Part shown: one piece after another, positions 1 to 8,517 of the stretch
Position numbering within the stretch: the stretch's first letter is position 1
How the letters are laid out: the number at the start of each line of letters is the position of its first letter
Assembly: GCF_049651805.1 (NCBI RefSeq)
Contig: NZ_JBASCU010000053.1
Span: 1 to 64,000, forward strand
Origin: Pseudolysinimonas_A sp049651805
Lineage (GTDB): Bacteria; Actinomycetota; Actinomycetes; Actinomycetales; Microbacteriaceae
DNA length: 64,000 bases
Direction of reading: 5' to 3'
The notes under the pieces: model-generated
Seen by the model: the letters and a program-made list of their open reading frames with translations, nothing else
Database searches by the model: none
What the model was told of the DNA's origin: nothing
Position numbers and translations under genes: made by a program

Positions 1-127
1 CGAGAAGACCCGACGGCTCGCCCACGGGTTCCGCAACTTCGACAACTACCGGCTCCGCATCCTGCTCGCCGCCGGCGGCCACAAGCCCTGGCGAACCCGA
101 GCCGCCCCCGCTTCATGATGAAGAGCC
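1..127 (+). mobile_element. Right end of an ISL3-family insertion sequence (partial)
   Basis: The transposase tail at 2-118 is followed directly by GAAGAGCC at 120-127. Read inward from this end that is GGCTCTTC, the kind of terminal inverted repeat start found in ISL3-family elements. The element therefore probably ends at 127, and a direct repeat of about 8 bp would follow. The left end is outside the window, so the matching inverted repeat and completeness cannot be checked. Confidence 0.55.
2..118 (+). CDS. ISL3-family transposase, C-terminal fragment (starts outside the window)
   Basis: This is the last 38 codons of a reading frame open from the window edge. The peptide contains RRLAHGFRNFDNYRLRILL, the typical C-terminal motif of ISL3-family DDE transposases (HGFRN followed by NYRLR). 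It ends at TGA 116-118, two bases before the presumed terminal inverted repeat. Whether the upstream part is intact cannot be seen. Confidence 0.75.
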   Translation, partial: EKTRRLAHGFRNFDNYRLRILLAAGGHKPWRTRAAPAS

Positions 128-183
128 GCATAACCCGCTCAGCCTAAGCGTGGCTTGCGACGTAGCTCGGCGGCTGCGGCGGG

Positions 184-1239
184 TCAGCGCACCGCGAGGG
201 CGTACGAGAAGTCGCCGCCGGCGGTGTCGATGCTCACCCACACCAGCTTCGAGCCGCCGTCGGGCAGCACGCCGTCGCAGGTGTAGAGCGAGCCCCGATC
301 GAGCTCCGGCACGAGCACCGGGCACGACACCGAGGCGAGCCGACCGTTGCCGACGAGGTCGGCTTGCACGGTCTGCTGAATCTCGACGGCCTTCGTCACG
401 GGAACCGCCGACCCGGTCAGGTACGCCGCGACCGGACCCCCCACCGCGAGGAGGGTGAGCACGATGAGGGTCACGAGCGGCCCCGAACCCTTCACCCGGG
501 TGCGGCGGCCGATCAGGTAGACGAGGGGTCCGAGCAGAGCGAGCGCGGGGCTCGCCGGCTCGAAGTCGCGAGACCGCAGCTGGCGGGCATCCACCGCTGC
601 CCAGATGAGAGTGAGCAGCGTCGGCACGAGAACGATCCCGGCGACCAGCGGCACGCCGGCGACGCTCGGCTCGGGCATCACGTAGAAGGCGAGATAGGCG
701 GCGGTGGCAGCGGCGACGAGCGTGAGGAGCGGCCACAGCGCGATGAACCACGCGGATGCCGTCAGGGTGCCGGGCTCCTCGTACTCGGGTTCGGGCTCGG
801 CGTTCCACGGGCGGTAGTCGGAGGCGGCGCTCGAGGCGGCGCTCGAGTCGGTGTGACCCTTCTGCACCGCCCGCATGATGACGTCGTTCTCTTCGGTGCT
901 GATGCCGTACTGGCGTTCCAGGTCACGGGCCTCGGCGATGCGGGCCAGCATCTCGGGGGTCTGCGTCGACCCGGTCGACGTCGTGACCTGGTCGGCCGCG
1001 GTGAGGTGTTCGGCCGTCGTGGCGCCGGCCGTGACACCGGAATTGCCGGCATAGCCGTCACCGAATCGGCGGTCGGCGAAGTCGTCGGCGTACGTCGTGG
1101 CAACCGGCTGAGGCTGGGGCGTCGGCTTGATCGCCGTGTGCTCCGTCCAGGAGAGCCCGTTCCACCAGCGCACGTGAGCGCTCGAGGCGGGGTCTTCGTA
1201 CCAGCCTGCTGGCACGACTCGGATCGCCTGGTCGGTCAA
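184..1239 (-). CDS. DUF2510 membrane protein with extracytoplasmic Cys-pair domain
   Basis: The 351-residue protein begins with a DUF2510 domain (VPAGWYEDPA, RWWNGLSWTEHT; residues about 8-36). A polar linker follows, then about four membrane segments (roughly 155-270), then a C-terminal outer domain of about 65 residues with two cysteines (VSCPVLVP and LYTCDGVL). That tail resembles small DUF4333-like domains. The start is TTG at 1239 because AAGGAG lies 7 nt upstream. It is a tandem paralogue of the next gene on the same strand: same N-terminal module, membrane core and C-terminal pattern. The function is unknown; a role at the cell envelope is inference. Confidence 0.8.
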   Translation of the reverse strand: MTDQAIRVVPAGWYEDPASSAHVRWWNGLSWTEHTAIKPTPQPQPVATTYADDFADRRFGDGYAGNSGVTAGATTAEHLTAADQVTTSTGSTQTPEMLARIAEARDLERQYGISTEENDVIMRAVQKGHTDSSAASSAASDYRPWNAEPEPEYEEPGTLTASAWFIALWPLLTLVAAATAAYLAFYVMPEPSVAGVPLVAGIVLVPTLLTLIWAAVDARQLRSRDFEPASPALALLGPLVYLIGRRTRVKGSGPLVTLIVLTLLAVGGPVAAYLTGSAVPVTKAVEIQQTVQADLVGNGRLASVSCPVLVPELDRGSLYTCDGVLPDGGSKLVWVSIDTAGGDFSYALAVR

Positions 1240-1361
1240 GACTCAACTCCTTCGGGCCGGAAACGGCGAAGACGAATGCGAAGGCTGCAACTGCGGTGGT
1301 ACAAAAGCTGAGCCCAGTCTAGGGATGGCGACTGGAGGTCTCATGACCCCGTTCGGGTGTG

Positions 1362-2645
1362 TCAGGAGCCCATGGTGAAGACACCCCAGCTGTCGACTCG
1401 CCAGTCGATCCAACCGTTGGCGCGCTGCAGGCTGACGACGACGTCGTACGTGTCGCCATCGTTGTTCGTCCCCTGGCAGGTGAACGATTGCTGTACCAGC
1501 ATCGGCGGAGTGGTGGGGCAGTCGATCTGCAGGTCCATGCCGAGCGAGCGGGCGTCGGCGACAACCGAACGTTCCGCTTCGAGCGAGAAGGATTCCGGCA
1601 GCAGCCCCATGACGAGTCCGGGCACGGCGACGACCGCCCCGACCATGAAGATCCCGAGGGTGAAGAAGGTGAGAACCGGACCGAAGCCGGTTCCGGCTTC
1701 GCGCACGGTCGCGACGAGCCGGGCGATGAGATAGACGGGTGCGCCGAGAATCGCCCACGCCCAGTGCGCGGGAGACTCCATGCCGCCGGCGAGCAGCATG
1801 CGGCGGTCGATGATGGCGAGGATGATGCTCGCCAGCCACGGGACCCCGAGAATGAGGGCCGCCGTGATCGGGGCGAACGAAGCATCGACGCCGCTCAGCA
1901 GCACCATCATGCCGACGAGCAGCATGTAGAGCGGCAGAAGCGGCAGCAACCACCCGGGCACGGTGCTGATGCGCGGCGCGTGGGCGAGCCGGGCACGGTG
2001 CGAGCCGTGGGCGCGGAATGTCTCGGGCTCGGGCTTGGCCTCGGTGGGATAGTCGGGGATGAACGTCGTCGTCGACGATGAGGCGTGGTCGAAGGCCGAG
2101 CGCGGCACGGATGCTTCGCCGAGGAGGTCTTCGTGGCTCTCAGCGAGGTCGTACCGCATCGAACGCGGGGCGTCGGCGATGCCCGCGGCGCGTGCGTAGC
2201 GCACGGCGGGTGACGGCTCGGCGTCGATCTGGCTTCCCAGGAAAGGCGCCTCGAGTTCGGGCAGCGGGTCGGCAAAGCCGGAGGCGTCGCCGGTGAGGTC
2301 ACGCACCGTGTCGTCGTCGGGGACGAGACGCTCGGCTTCGCGCAGGGTGCGACGTGACGGCAGCGAGACGTCGCTGTCGAGGTCGTGAAGCGGGTAGGCG
2401 AGATTTGCGGGATCGGCGAGGTCGTCGGCGAACGGCAGGTCGTCGGCGAACGCGAGTCGCGTCGCCGGCGCGGTCTGCCGCGGCTGAGCGAAGCTCGGCT
2501 GAGCGGTCATCGCTTCGGCGACCATGGGCTGGCGGGCGTCCGAGGTGTGCTCGGTCCAGGCGTGGTTGTCCCACCAGCGCAGTTGCGGAAGCCCGAGCGG
2601 ATCGGGATACCAACCCGCAGGTACGCGGACGTCGTCGTCTGCCAC
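1362..2645 (-). CDS. DUF2510 membrane protein, paralogue of the 184-1239 gene
   Basis: The 427-residue protein starts with a DUF2510 domain (VPAGWYPDPLG, RWWDNHAWTEHT). A long acidic, low-complexity cytoplasmic linker (about 35-250) follows, then four hydrophobic segments, then a C-terminal domain with a cysteine pair (LQIDCPTT, SFTCQGTN). The start is GTG at 2645, preceded by AAGGAG at 9 nt; the frame stays open further upstream but without a ribosome binding site. It runs away from the DUF3516 helicase gene, with about 150 bp of shared promoter region. TAGAAT at 2703-2698 on this strand is a plausible -10. The function is unknown. Confidence 0.8.
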   Translation of the reverse strand: MADDDVRVPAGWYPDPLGLPQLRWWDNHAWTEHTSDARQPMVAEAMTAQPSFAQPRQTAPATRLAFADDLPFADDLADPANLAYPLHDLDSDVSLPSRRTLREAERLVPDDDTVRDLTGDASGFADPLPELEAPFLGSQIDAEPSPAVRYARAAGIADAPRSMRYDLAESHEDLLGEASVPRSAFDHASSSTTTFIPDYPTEAKPEPETFRAHGSHRARLAHAPRISTVPGWLLPLLPLYMLLVGMMVLLSGVDASFAPITAALILGVPWLASIILAIIDRRMLLAGGMESPAHWAWAILGAPVYLIARLVATVREAGTGFGPVLTFFTLGIFMVGAVVAVPGLVMGLLPESFSLEAERSVVADARSLGMDLQIDCPTTPPMLVQQSFTCQGTNNDGDTYDVVVSLQRANGWIDWRVDSWGVFTMGS

Positions 2646-2793
2646 GACTGCACGCTCCTTAGGCCCGCGACCCTGTCGAGTACAGGATTCCCAGATGATT
2701 CTAAGTGTTGAGTCCGATTCGGGGTACCCGCGCGATCCACCCCGAGGTGGGGGCATGGCTACCCCACCCCGAGGGACAAGGCAGACTCGACTC

Positions 2794-5295
2794 ATGCCGC
2801 CCACCTCGTCGATGCAGAAGACGGCTCTGGTCGCCGCCCTGCCGGCGCCGTGGGACGCGGATTCGTTCGTGCAGGCGTTCGACGAGTGGGCGAGGTCGCG
2901 CGGGCTGCGGCTCTATCCGGCGCAAGAGGAGGCGGTGCTCGAGCTCGTGTTGGAGCGGCACCTCGTTCTCTCCACGCCGACGGGCACGGGCAAGTCGCTG
3001 GTGGCGATCGCCGCACATGCGGCCGCGTTGGCGCAGGGCCAGCGGTCGTTCTACACGGCGCCGCTCAAGGCACTGGTGAGCGAGAAGTTCTTCGCGCTGG
3101 TCGAGGTGTTCGGCCCCGAGAACGTCGGCATGGTGACGGGGGATTCGAGCGTCAACCCCGAGGCGCCGATCATCTGCTGCACGGCCGAGATCCTGGCGAA
3201 CCTCGCGTTGCGCGAAGGCGCCGAGACGAAGGTGGATGTCGTCATCGCCGACGAGTTCCACTTCTACGCCGACCCGCAGCGCGGCTGGGCGTGGCAGGTG
3301 CCGCTCCTGGTGCTGAACCGCGCGCGATTCGTGTTGATGTCGGCGACACTGGGCGATCTGACCGACATCTCCACCGACCTGGAGCGCCGCACCGGTCGCG
3401 AGGTCGCGCACGTCACCGGCGTCGAACGTCCGGTGCCGCTGCACTACCGCTATGTCACGACGCCGGTGCACGAGACGGTCGAGTCGCTGCTCGAGGAGCG
3501 GCTGGCGCCGGTCTACATCGTGCATTTCGCGCAGGCCGCCGCAGTCGAGCGCGCACAAGCCCTGCTCTCGGCGCGCGTCGCCACGCGCGAACAGCGCGAC
3601 CTGATCGCGGCCGAGATCGGCGGCTTCCGGTTCTCGCCCGGCTTCGGCTCCACGCTTTCGAGGCTCGTGCGGGCGGGGATCGGCGTGCACCACGCGGGGA
3701 TGCTGCCGAAGTACCGCCGGCTTGTCGAGCAGTTGGCACAGCTCGGCATGCTGCGGGTCATCTGCGGCACCGACACCCTCGGTGTCGGCATCAACGTGCC
3801 GATCCGCACGGTGCTGCTCACCGCGCTGACGAAGTTCGACGGCGTGAAGATGCGGCAGCTCTCGGCGCGGGAGTTCCACCAGATCGCCGGGCGGGCCGGC
3901 CGGGCGGGGCACGACACCGCGGGGGATGTCGTGGCCGAGGCGCCCGAACACGAGATTGAAAATCAGATCGCCGCGAAGAAGGCGGAGGCGAAGGGCAAGA
4001 AAGGCGGGCCCAAGAAGCGCGCGCCCGAAGGTTTCGTGTCGTGGGGCCCGGCGTCGTTCGAACGGCTCATCGCCGCCGAGCCCGAAACCCTCACGTCATC
4101 CATGCAGATCACCGCCGCGATGCTGATCAACGTGATCGGACGCGAGGGGGGCGACCCGTTCGCGAACGTGCGTGCCCTGGTTTTCGACAACCACGAGCCG
4201 CCCGAACGGCAGCGCGATTTGGCCCGACGGGCCCTCGGCATCTATCGCACGCTCACCGCGGCCGGCGTCGTGGAGGTGCGCGACGGCATCCCCCAACTCA
4301 CCGTGGACCTGCAACCGAACTTCGCGCTCAACCAGCCGCTGTCACCGTTCGCGCTCGCCGCCTTCGAGTTGCTCGATCCCGACCAGCCGACCTACGCCCT
4401 CGACATGATCAGCGTGCTCGAGGCGACGCTCGACGACCCGCGGCCGATCCTGTCGCAACAGCAGTTCACGGCCCGCGGCGAGGCGGTCGCGGCGATGAAG
4501 GCTGACGGCATCGAGTACGACGAGCGGATGGAACTGCTCGAGGCGGTCACCTGGCCCAAGCCGCTCGACGAGCTGCTGGAGCAGGCGTTCGAGACCTTCG
4601 CGGCATCCCAGCCCTGGGTACGCGACTTCGAACTGTCACCGAAGTCGGTCGTGCGTGACCTGTACGAGCGGGCGATGTCGTTCTCGGACTACGTCGCGTT
4701 CTACCAGCTCGGCCGCAGCGAAGGGCTCGTGCTGCGCTACCTCTCCGACGCGTACCGTGCGGCGCGGCAGACGATCCCCGACGAGTTGAAGACCGACGAG
4801 CTGCAGGACCTCATCGAGTGGCTCGGCGAACTCGTGCGGCAGGTCGACTCCAGCCTGCTCGACGAGTGGGCGGCGCTACAGAACCCGGCCGAACCGGTGG
4901 CGGGGGAGAAGCCGGTGCTGCCGCCGCCGCCGACGAGCGTCGTCACCAACCGCCGAGCGTTCCTGGTGCTCGTGCGCAACGCCCTGTGGCGGCGAGTGCA
5001 GGCGGCCGCATTGCAACGCGACGACGAGCTGCTCGCCCTCGACCCGGGAGTTCCGTGGGGCGAGGCGCTCGACGCCTACTACGCCGAGCACGATGAGATC
5101 GGCACCGGCCCTGATGCCCGAAGTGTCGCCCGTCTCGTCATCGACGAAGAACCGGAGCGCTGGCTCGTACGGCAGATCCTCGACGACCCCGCCGGGCATC
5201 ACGACTGGGCGATCACCGCCGAAGTCGACCTCGCGGCGTCAGCCGAAGAAGGTGTCGCGGTCGTGCGGGTTCTCGCCGTCGGTCGGCTGGACTGA
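2794..5295 (+). CDS. DEAD/DEAH-box helicase, Ski2-like, DUF3516 family
   Basis: An 833-residue superfamily 2 helicase. Visible motifs are Walker A STPTGTGKS (about 60-68), motif II DEFH (153-156), motif III SAT (183-185), HHAGMLPKYRR (about 299-309), motif V GTDTLGVGINVP (325-336) and motif VI QIAGRAGRAGHD (363-374). The second half (about 400-833) is the actinobacterial DUF3516 extension, followed by a proline-rich stretch near 710. It presumably unwinds or remodels RNA or DNA using ATP; the substrate is not shown by the sequence. The start was placed at ATG 2794; ATG 2812 is an alternative. The only predicted terminator is shared with the opposing gene downstream. Confidence 0.9.
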   Translation: MPPTSSMQKTALVAALPAPWDADSFVQAFDEWARSRGLRLYPAQEEAVLELVLERHLVLSTPTGTGKSLVAIAAHAAALAQGQRSFYTAPLKALVSEKFFALVEVFGPENVGMVTGDSSVNPEAPIICCTAEILANLALREGAETKVDVVIADEFHFYADPQRGWAWQVPLLVLNRARFVLMSATLGDLTDISTDLERRTGREVAHVTGVERPVPLHYRYVTTPVHETVESLLEERLAPVYIVHFAQAAAVERAQALLSARVATREQRDLIAAEIGGFRFSPGFGSTLSRLVRAGIGVHHAGMLPKYRRLVEQLAQLGMLRVICGTDTLGVGINVPIRTVLLTALTKFDGVKMRQLSAREFHQIAGRAGRAGHDTAGDVVAEAPEHEIENQIAAKKAEAKGKKGGPKKRAPEGFVSWGPASFERLIAAEPETLTSSMQITAAMLINVIGREGGDPFANVRALVFDNHEPPERQRDLARRALGIYRTLTAAGVVEVRDGIPQLTVDLQPNFALNQPLSPFALAAFELLDPDQPTYALDMISVLEATLDDPRPILSQQQFTARGEAVAAMKADGIEYDERMELLEAVTWPKPLDELLEQAFETFAASQPWVRDFELSPKSVVRDLYERAMSFSDYVAFYQLGRSEGLVLRYLSDAYRAARQTIPDELKTDELQDLIEWLGELVRQVDSSLLDEWAALQNPAEPVAGEKPVLPPPPTSVVTNRRAFLVLVRNALWRRVQAAALQRDDELLALDPGVPWGEALDAYYAEHDEIGTGPDARSVARLVIDEEPERWLVRQILDDPAGHHDWAITAEVDLAASAEEGVAVVRVLAVGRLD

Positions 5296-5320
5296 CAACA
5301 TCCCCGTCACCGCCCGACGA

Positions 5321-5342
5321 CGGCTGCGCATGATCGCAGCCG
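5321..5342. terminator. Bidirectional hairpin between convergent genes
   Basis: A perfect 8-bp stem, CGGCTGCG at 5321-5328 and CGCAGCCG at 5335-5342, with a 6-nt loop. It lies 25 nt after the helicase stop and 38 nt from the end of the opposing gene. There is no U tract, so this would be an actinobacterial-type terminator without one. Confidence 0.5.
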
Positions 5343-5379
5343 ATGCCCCGACAGTGCGCCCCGCTGGTGAGTGGCGGCA

Positions 5380-5685
5380 TCAGAGCTCGTCGTCCGGGTA
5401 CACGGGCCGCGCACGCGCCGCCCGGGCGAGTTCGCGGTCGTCTTCGTTGCTCGCGGCTCGCGCCGTGCGGATCGCTTCGACGATCCAGGTCACCGCCGGG
5501 ATGACGCTGACCAGGGCCGCGAGGGCGCCGAGTGCGACGAACGTGATGGCGACGATCGGGATGCCGGCCCGGCAGGCGTCCGCGCCGCAGCCGTCGGCGA
5601 TCGTCACGTCGACGACGGCGAAGCTGACGGCTGCGACGAGAATCGCTATCAGAGCGACTACGCCCAACACTCGCGGCGAGTGCAT
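5380..5685 (-). CDS. Small two-TM membrane protein of unknown function
   Basis: A 101-residue protein with two hydrophobic segments (about 4-25 and 40-65) and a short cysteine pair between them (DGCGADAC), which would lie outside the cytoplasm if the N-terminus is inside. The tail is charged (EDDRELARAARAR). The start is ATG 5685 because AAGGGGG stands 8 nt before it; the frame is open upstream but has no better signal. I do not recognise the family. TAGTGT at 5735-5730 on this strand is a possible -10. Confidence 0.7.
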   Translation of the reverse strand: MHSPRVLGVVALIAILVAAVSFAVVDVTIADGCGADACRAGIPIVAITFVALGALAALVSVIPAVTWIVEAIRTARAASNEDDRELARAARARPVYPDDEL

Positions 5686-5857
5686 CGGATTTTCCCCCTT
5701 GATCGCAACCCCCATCGCGACTGGTGCTGACACTACGGCGGGGCGGAAGCGAGGGATATTCCCCGATTCGGGGGCTCCCCCTTCGGGTCGCACCCCTTCG
5801 CGGTGGCGCGGACTTCTTCAGATGGGATTTCCCCTGACGTATCGGCGCTCGCCCGCC

Positions 5858-5863
5858 TAGGCT
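5858..5863 (+). promoter_or_regulatory. -10 box of a leaderless promoter (aspA)
   Basis: TAGGCT ends 7 nt before the aspA ATG at 5871, and no Shine-Dalgarno sequence is present. Transcription would begin at or next to the start codon. Confidence 0.55.
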
Positions 5864-5870
5864 TCATCTC

Positions 5871-7372
<1,502 letters not shown>

Positions 7373-7382
<10 letters not shown>

Positions 7383-7407
7383 CCCGCGCGGCGGGCGCCT
7401 CGATTCC
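7373..7407 (+). repeat. Boundary hairpin repeat, copy 1
   Basis: GGTTGAGTAGCCC...GGGCGCCTCGATTCC. Conserved ends flank a GCCCGC-rich stem. It contains the aspA stop codon (TAG 7380-7382). The right end is the most degenerate of the copies (CGATTCC instead of CGAAACC). Confidence 0.8.
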
Positions 7408-8247
7408 CGCGGGTTGAGTAGCCCGCCGAGCGGGCGTATCGAAACCGCACCGCACGCGAACTGGAGCTGGAAGCTCCTGCCCGCCGCCGGGGTGTCGTTG
7501 TCGGCGTTCTTCTTCTTCGGGCTGCAGTTGCACGCGGTCGGGGCACCGCTGCTGGCCGCATCGCTCATCGCCGCCGTGCTCATTGATCGGGAACTCGGCA
7601 AAGACCTCGTGTTGATCGGGGTCGGCATCGCGATCGTGTCGACGACCAACGTCAAAGCGGATGTCTCGTGGCCGTCGTTCATCCGCATCGGAGTCGTGCT
7701 CGGGCTGGCCGTGCTCGTGCCGTTCCTGCTCGATCGGTTCGTCTACCGGCGAAAAGTCATCCGGTTCCCCTGGCGTTCACGCGAGAAGAAGACGCGACTC
7801 GAGATCGCCTATCTGTTCGCGGTGCCGCTCTTGGGGTACCTGATTCTGCCGTTCTACTTCATCCGGTCGGGGGCCTACCTCAACTGGCCGCCGCTCGAGG
7901 ACGGCGGCGAGCTGCTGCGCTTCTTCATCGGGGTCAACGCTGTCGGCACCTGGGACGAGCTGTTCTTCATCTGTACGGCCCTGGTTCTGCTGCGTCGGCA
8001 CTTCCCGCTGTGGCAGGCCAACATCCTGCAAGCGGTGATCTTCGTGTCGTTCCTCTGGGAGCTGGGGTACCAGGCGTGGGGGCCTCTCCTCACAGCCCCC
8101 TTCGCGCTGTTGCAGGGCTACCTGTTCGCGAAGACCCGGTCGCTCGGCTACGTGCTCGCCGTGCACCTGCTCTTCGACGCCCTGGTGTTTCTCGCGATCG
8201 TGCACGCCCGCAATCCCGACTGGGCGCCCATCTTCTTCCTCTACTGA
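7375..8247 (+). CDS. CPBP-like multi-pass membrane protein (putative intramembrane protease)
   Basis: A 290-residue protein with about seven hydrophobic segments. The second half resembles the CPBP (Abi, Rce1-like) family: WDELFFICTALVLLRR fits the first motif with D in place of the first E, and HLLFDAL fits the final HxxxD motif. The middle FxxxH motif is not clear (SFLWELGYQ). It may be a diverged or inactive CPBP protein. The start is uncertain. TTG 7375 overlaps the aspA stop, and its first 24 or so residues are encoded by two boundary repeats. TTG 7414 and GTG 7492 are alternatives, and none has a good ribosome binding site. A hairpin at 8262 follows. Confidence 0.65.
7412..7446 (+). repeat. 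Boundary hairpin repeat, copy 2
   Basis: GGTTGAGTAGCCCGCC then AGCGGGCGTATCGAAACC, 4 bp after copy 1 in the same orientation. The stem is GCCCGC/GCGGGC. It lies inside the possible N-terminal coding part of the CPBP-like gene. Confidence 0.85.
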
Positions 8248-8261
8248 GGGTTGACGACGCC

Positions 8262-8327
8262 GACTGCATCGATTTGCGTCGAGTGCGCGCAATCACCCAA
8301 TTGCGCTCGACGCAAATCGATGCAGTC
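8262..8327. repeat. Long perfect inverted repeat between convergent genes
   Basis: Arms of 22 nt at 8262-8283 and 8306-8327 are exact reverse complements (GACTGCATCGATTTGCG...). An inner stem CGCAAT (8288-8293) pairs with ATTGCG (8300-8305). It sits between the CPBP-like gene (ends 8247) and the small acidic gene (ends 8344), which converge, so it may act as a bidirectional terminator. The arms are longer than needed for that. Confidence 0.7.
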
Positions 8328-8343
8328 CGCAGGGGAAGGGTCG

Positions 8344-8517
8344 TCAGGCGGGGCGGTCGTCGTCGAGGGCGATGTCGCGATCGTCGGTCTGCTCGATGCG
8401 TTCGTCGGGGTCGAGCGTCGGCGGCGGGGGTTGCACGTCGTCGTCGGTCTCGAGCGGCTCGATGCGTTCGTCGTCGGGGTTCGGCTCGTATTCTGCGCTG
8501 TACGGTTCACGATCCAT
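8344..8517 (-). CDS. Very acidic 57-residue protein coupled to ligD
   Basis: A small frame translating to a protein rich in Asp and Glu with no hydrophobic segment. It has an internal duplication, PDDERIEPLETDDD and PDERIEQTDD, also visible in the DNA. Its ATG (8517) shares its A with the ligD stop TGA (TGATG), so it is probably translated by coupling from ligD. I do not recognise a family. The charge and coupling suggest either a partner of the LigD/Ku repair machinery or a DNA-mimic-like peptide; both are inference. Confidence 0.6.
   Translation of the reverse strand: MDREPYSAEYEPNPDDERIEPLETDDDVQPPPPTLDPDERIEQTDDRDIALDDDRPA

Noticed and set aside
364..1311. Plus-strand frame opposite the first DUF2510 gene
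   Set aside because: Composition is dominated by Arg, Gly and His with no motif; the minus-strand DUF2510 gene explains the region.
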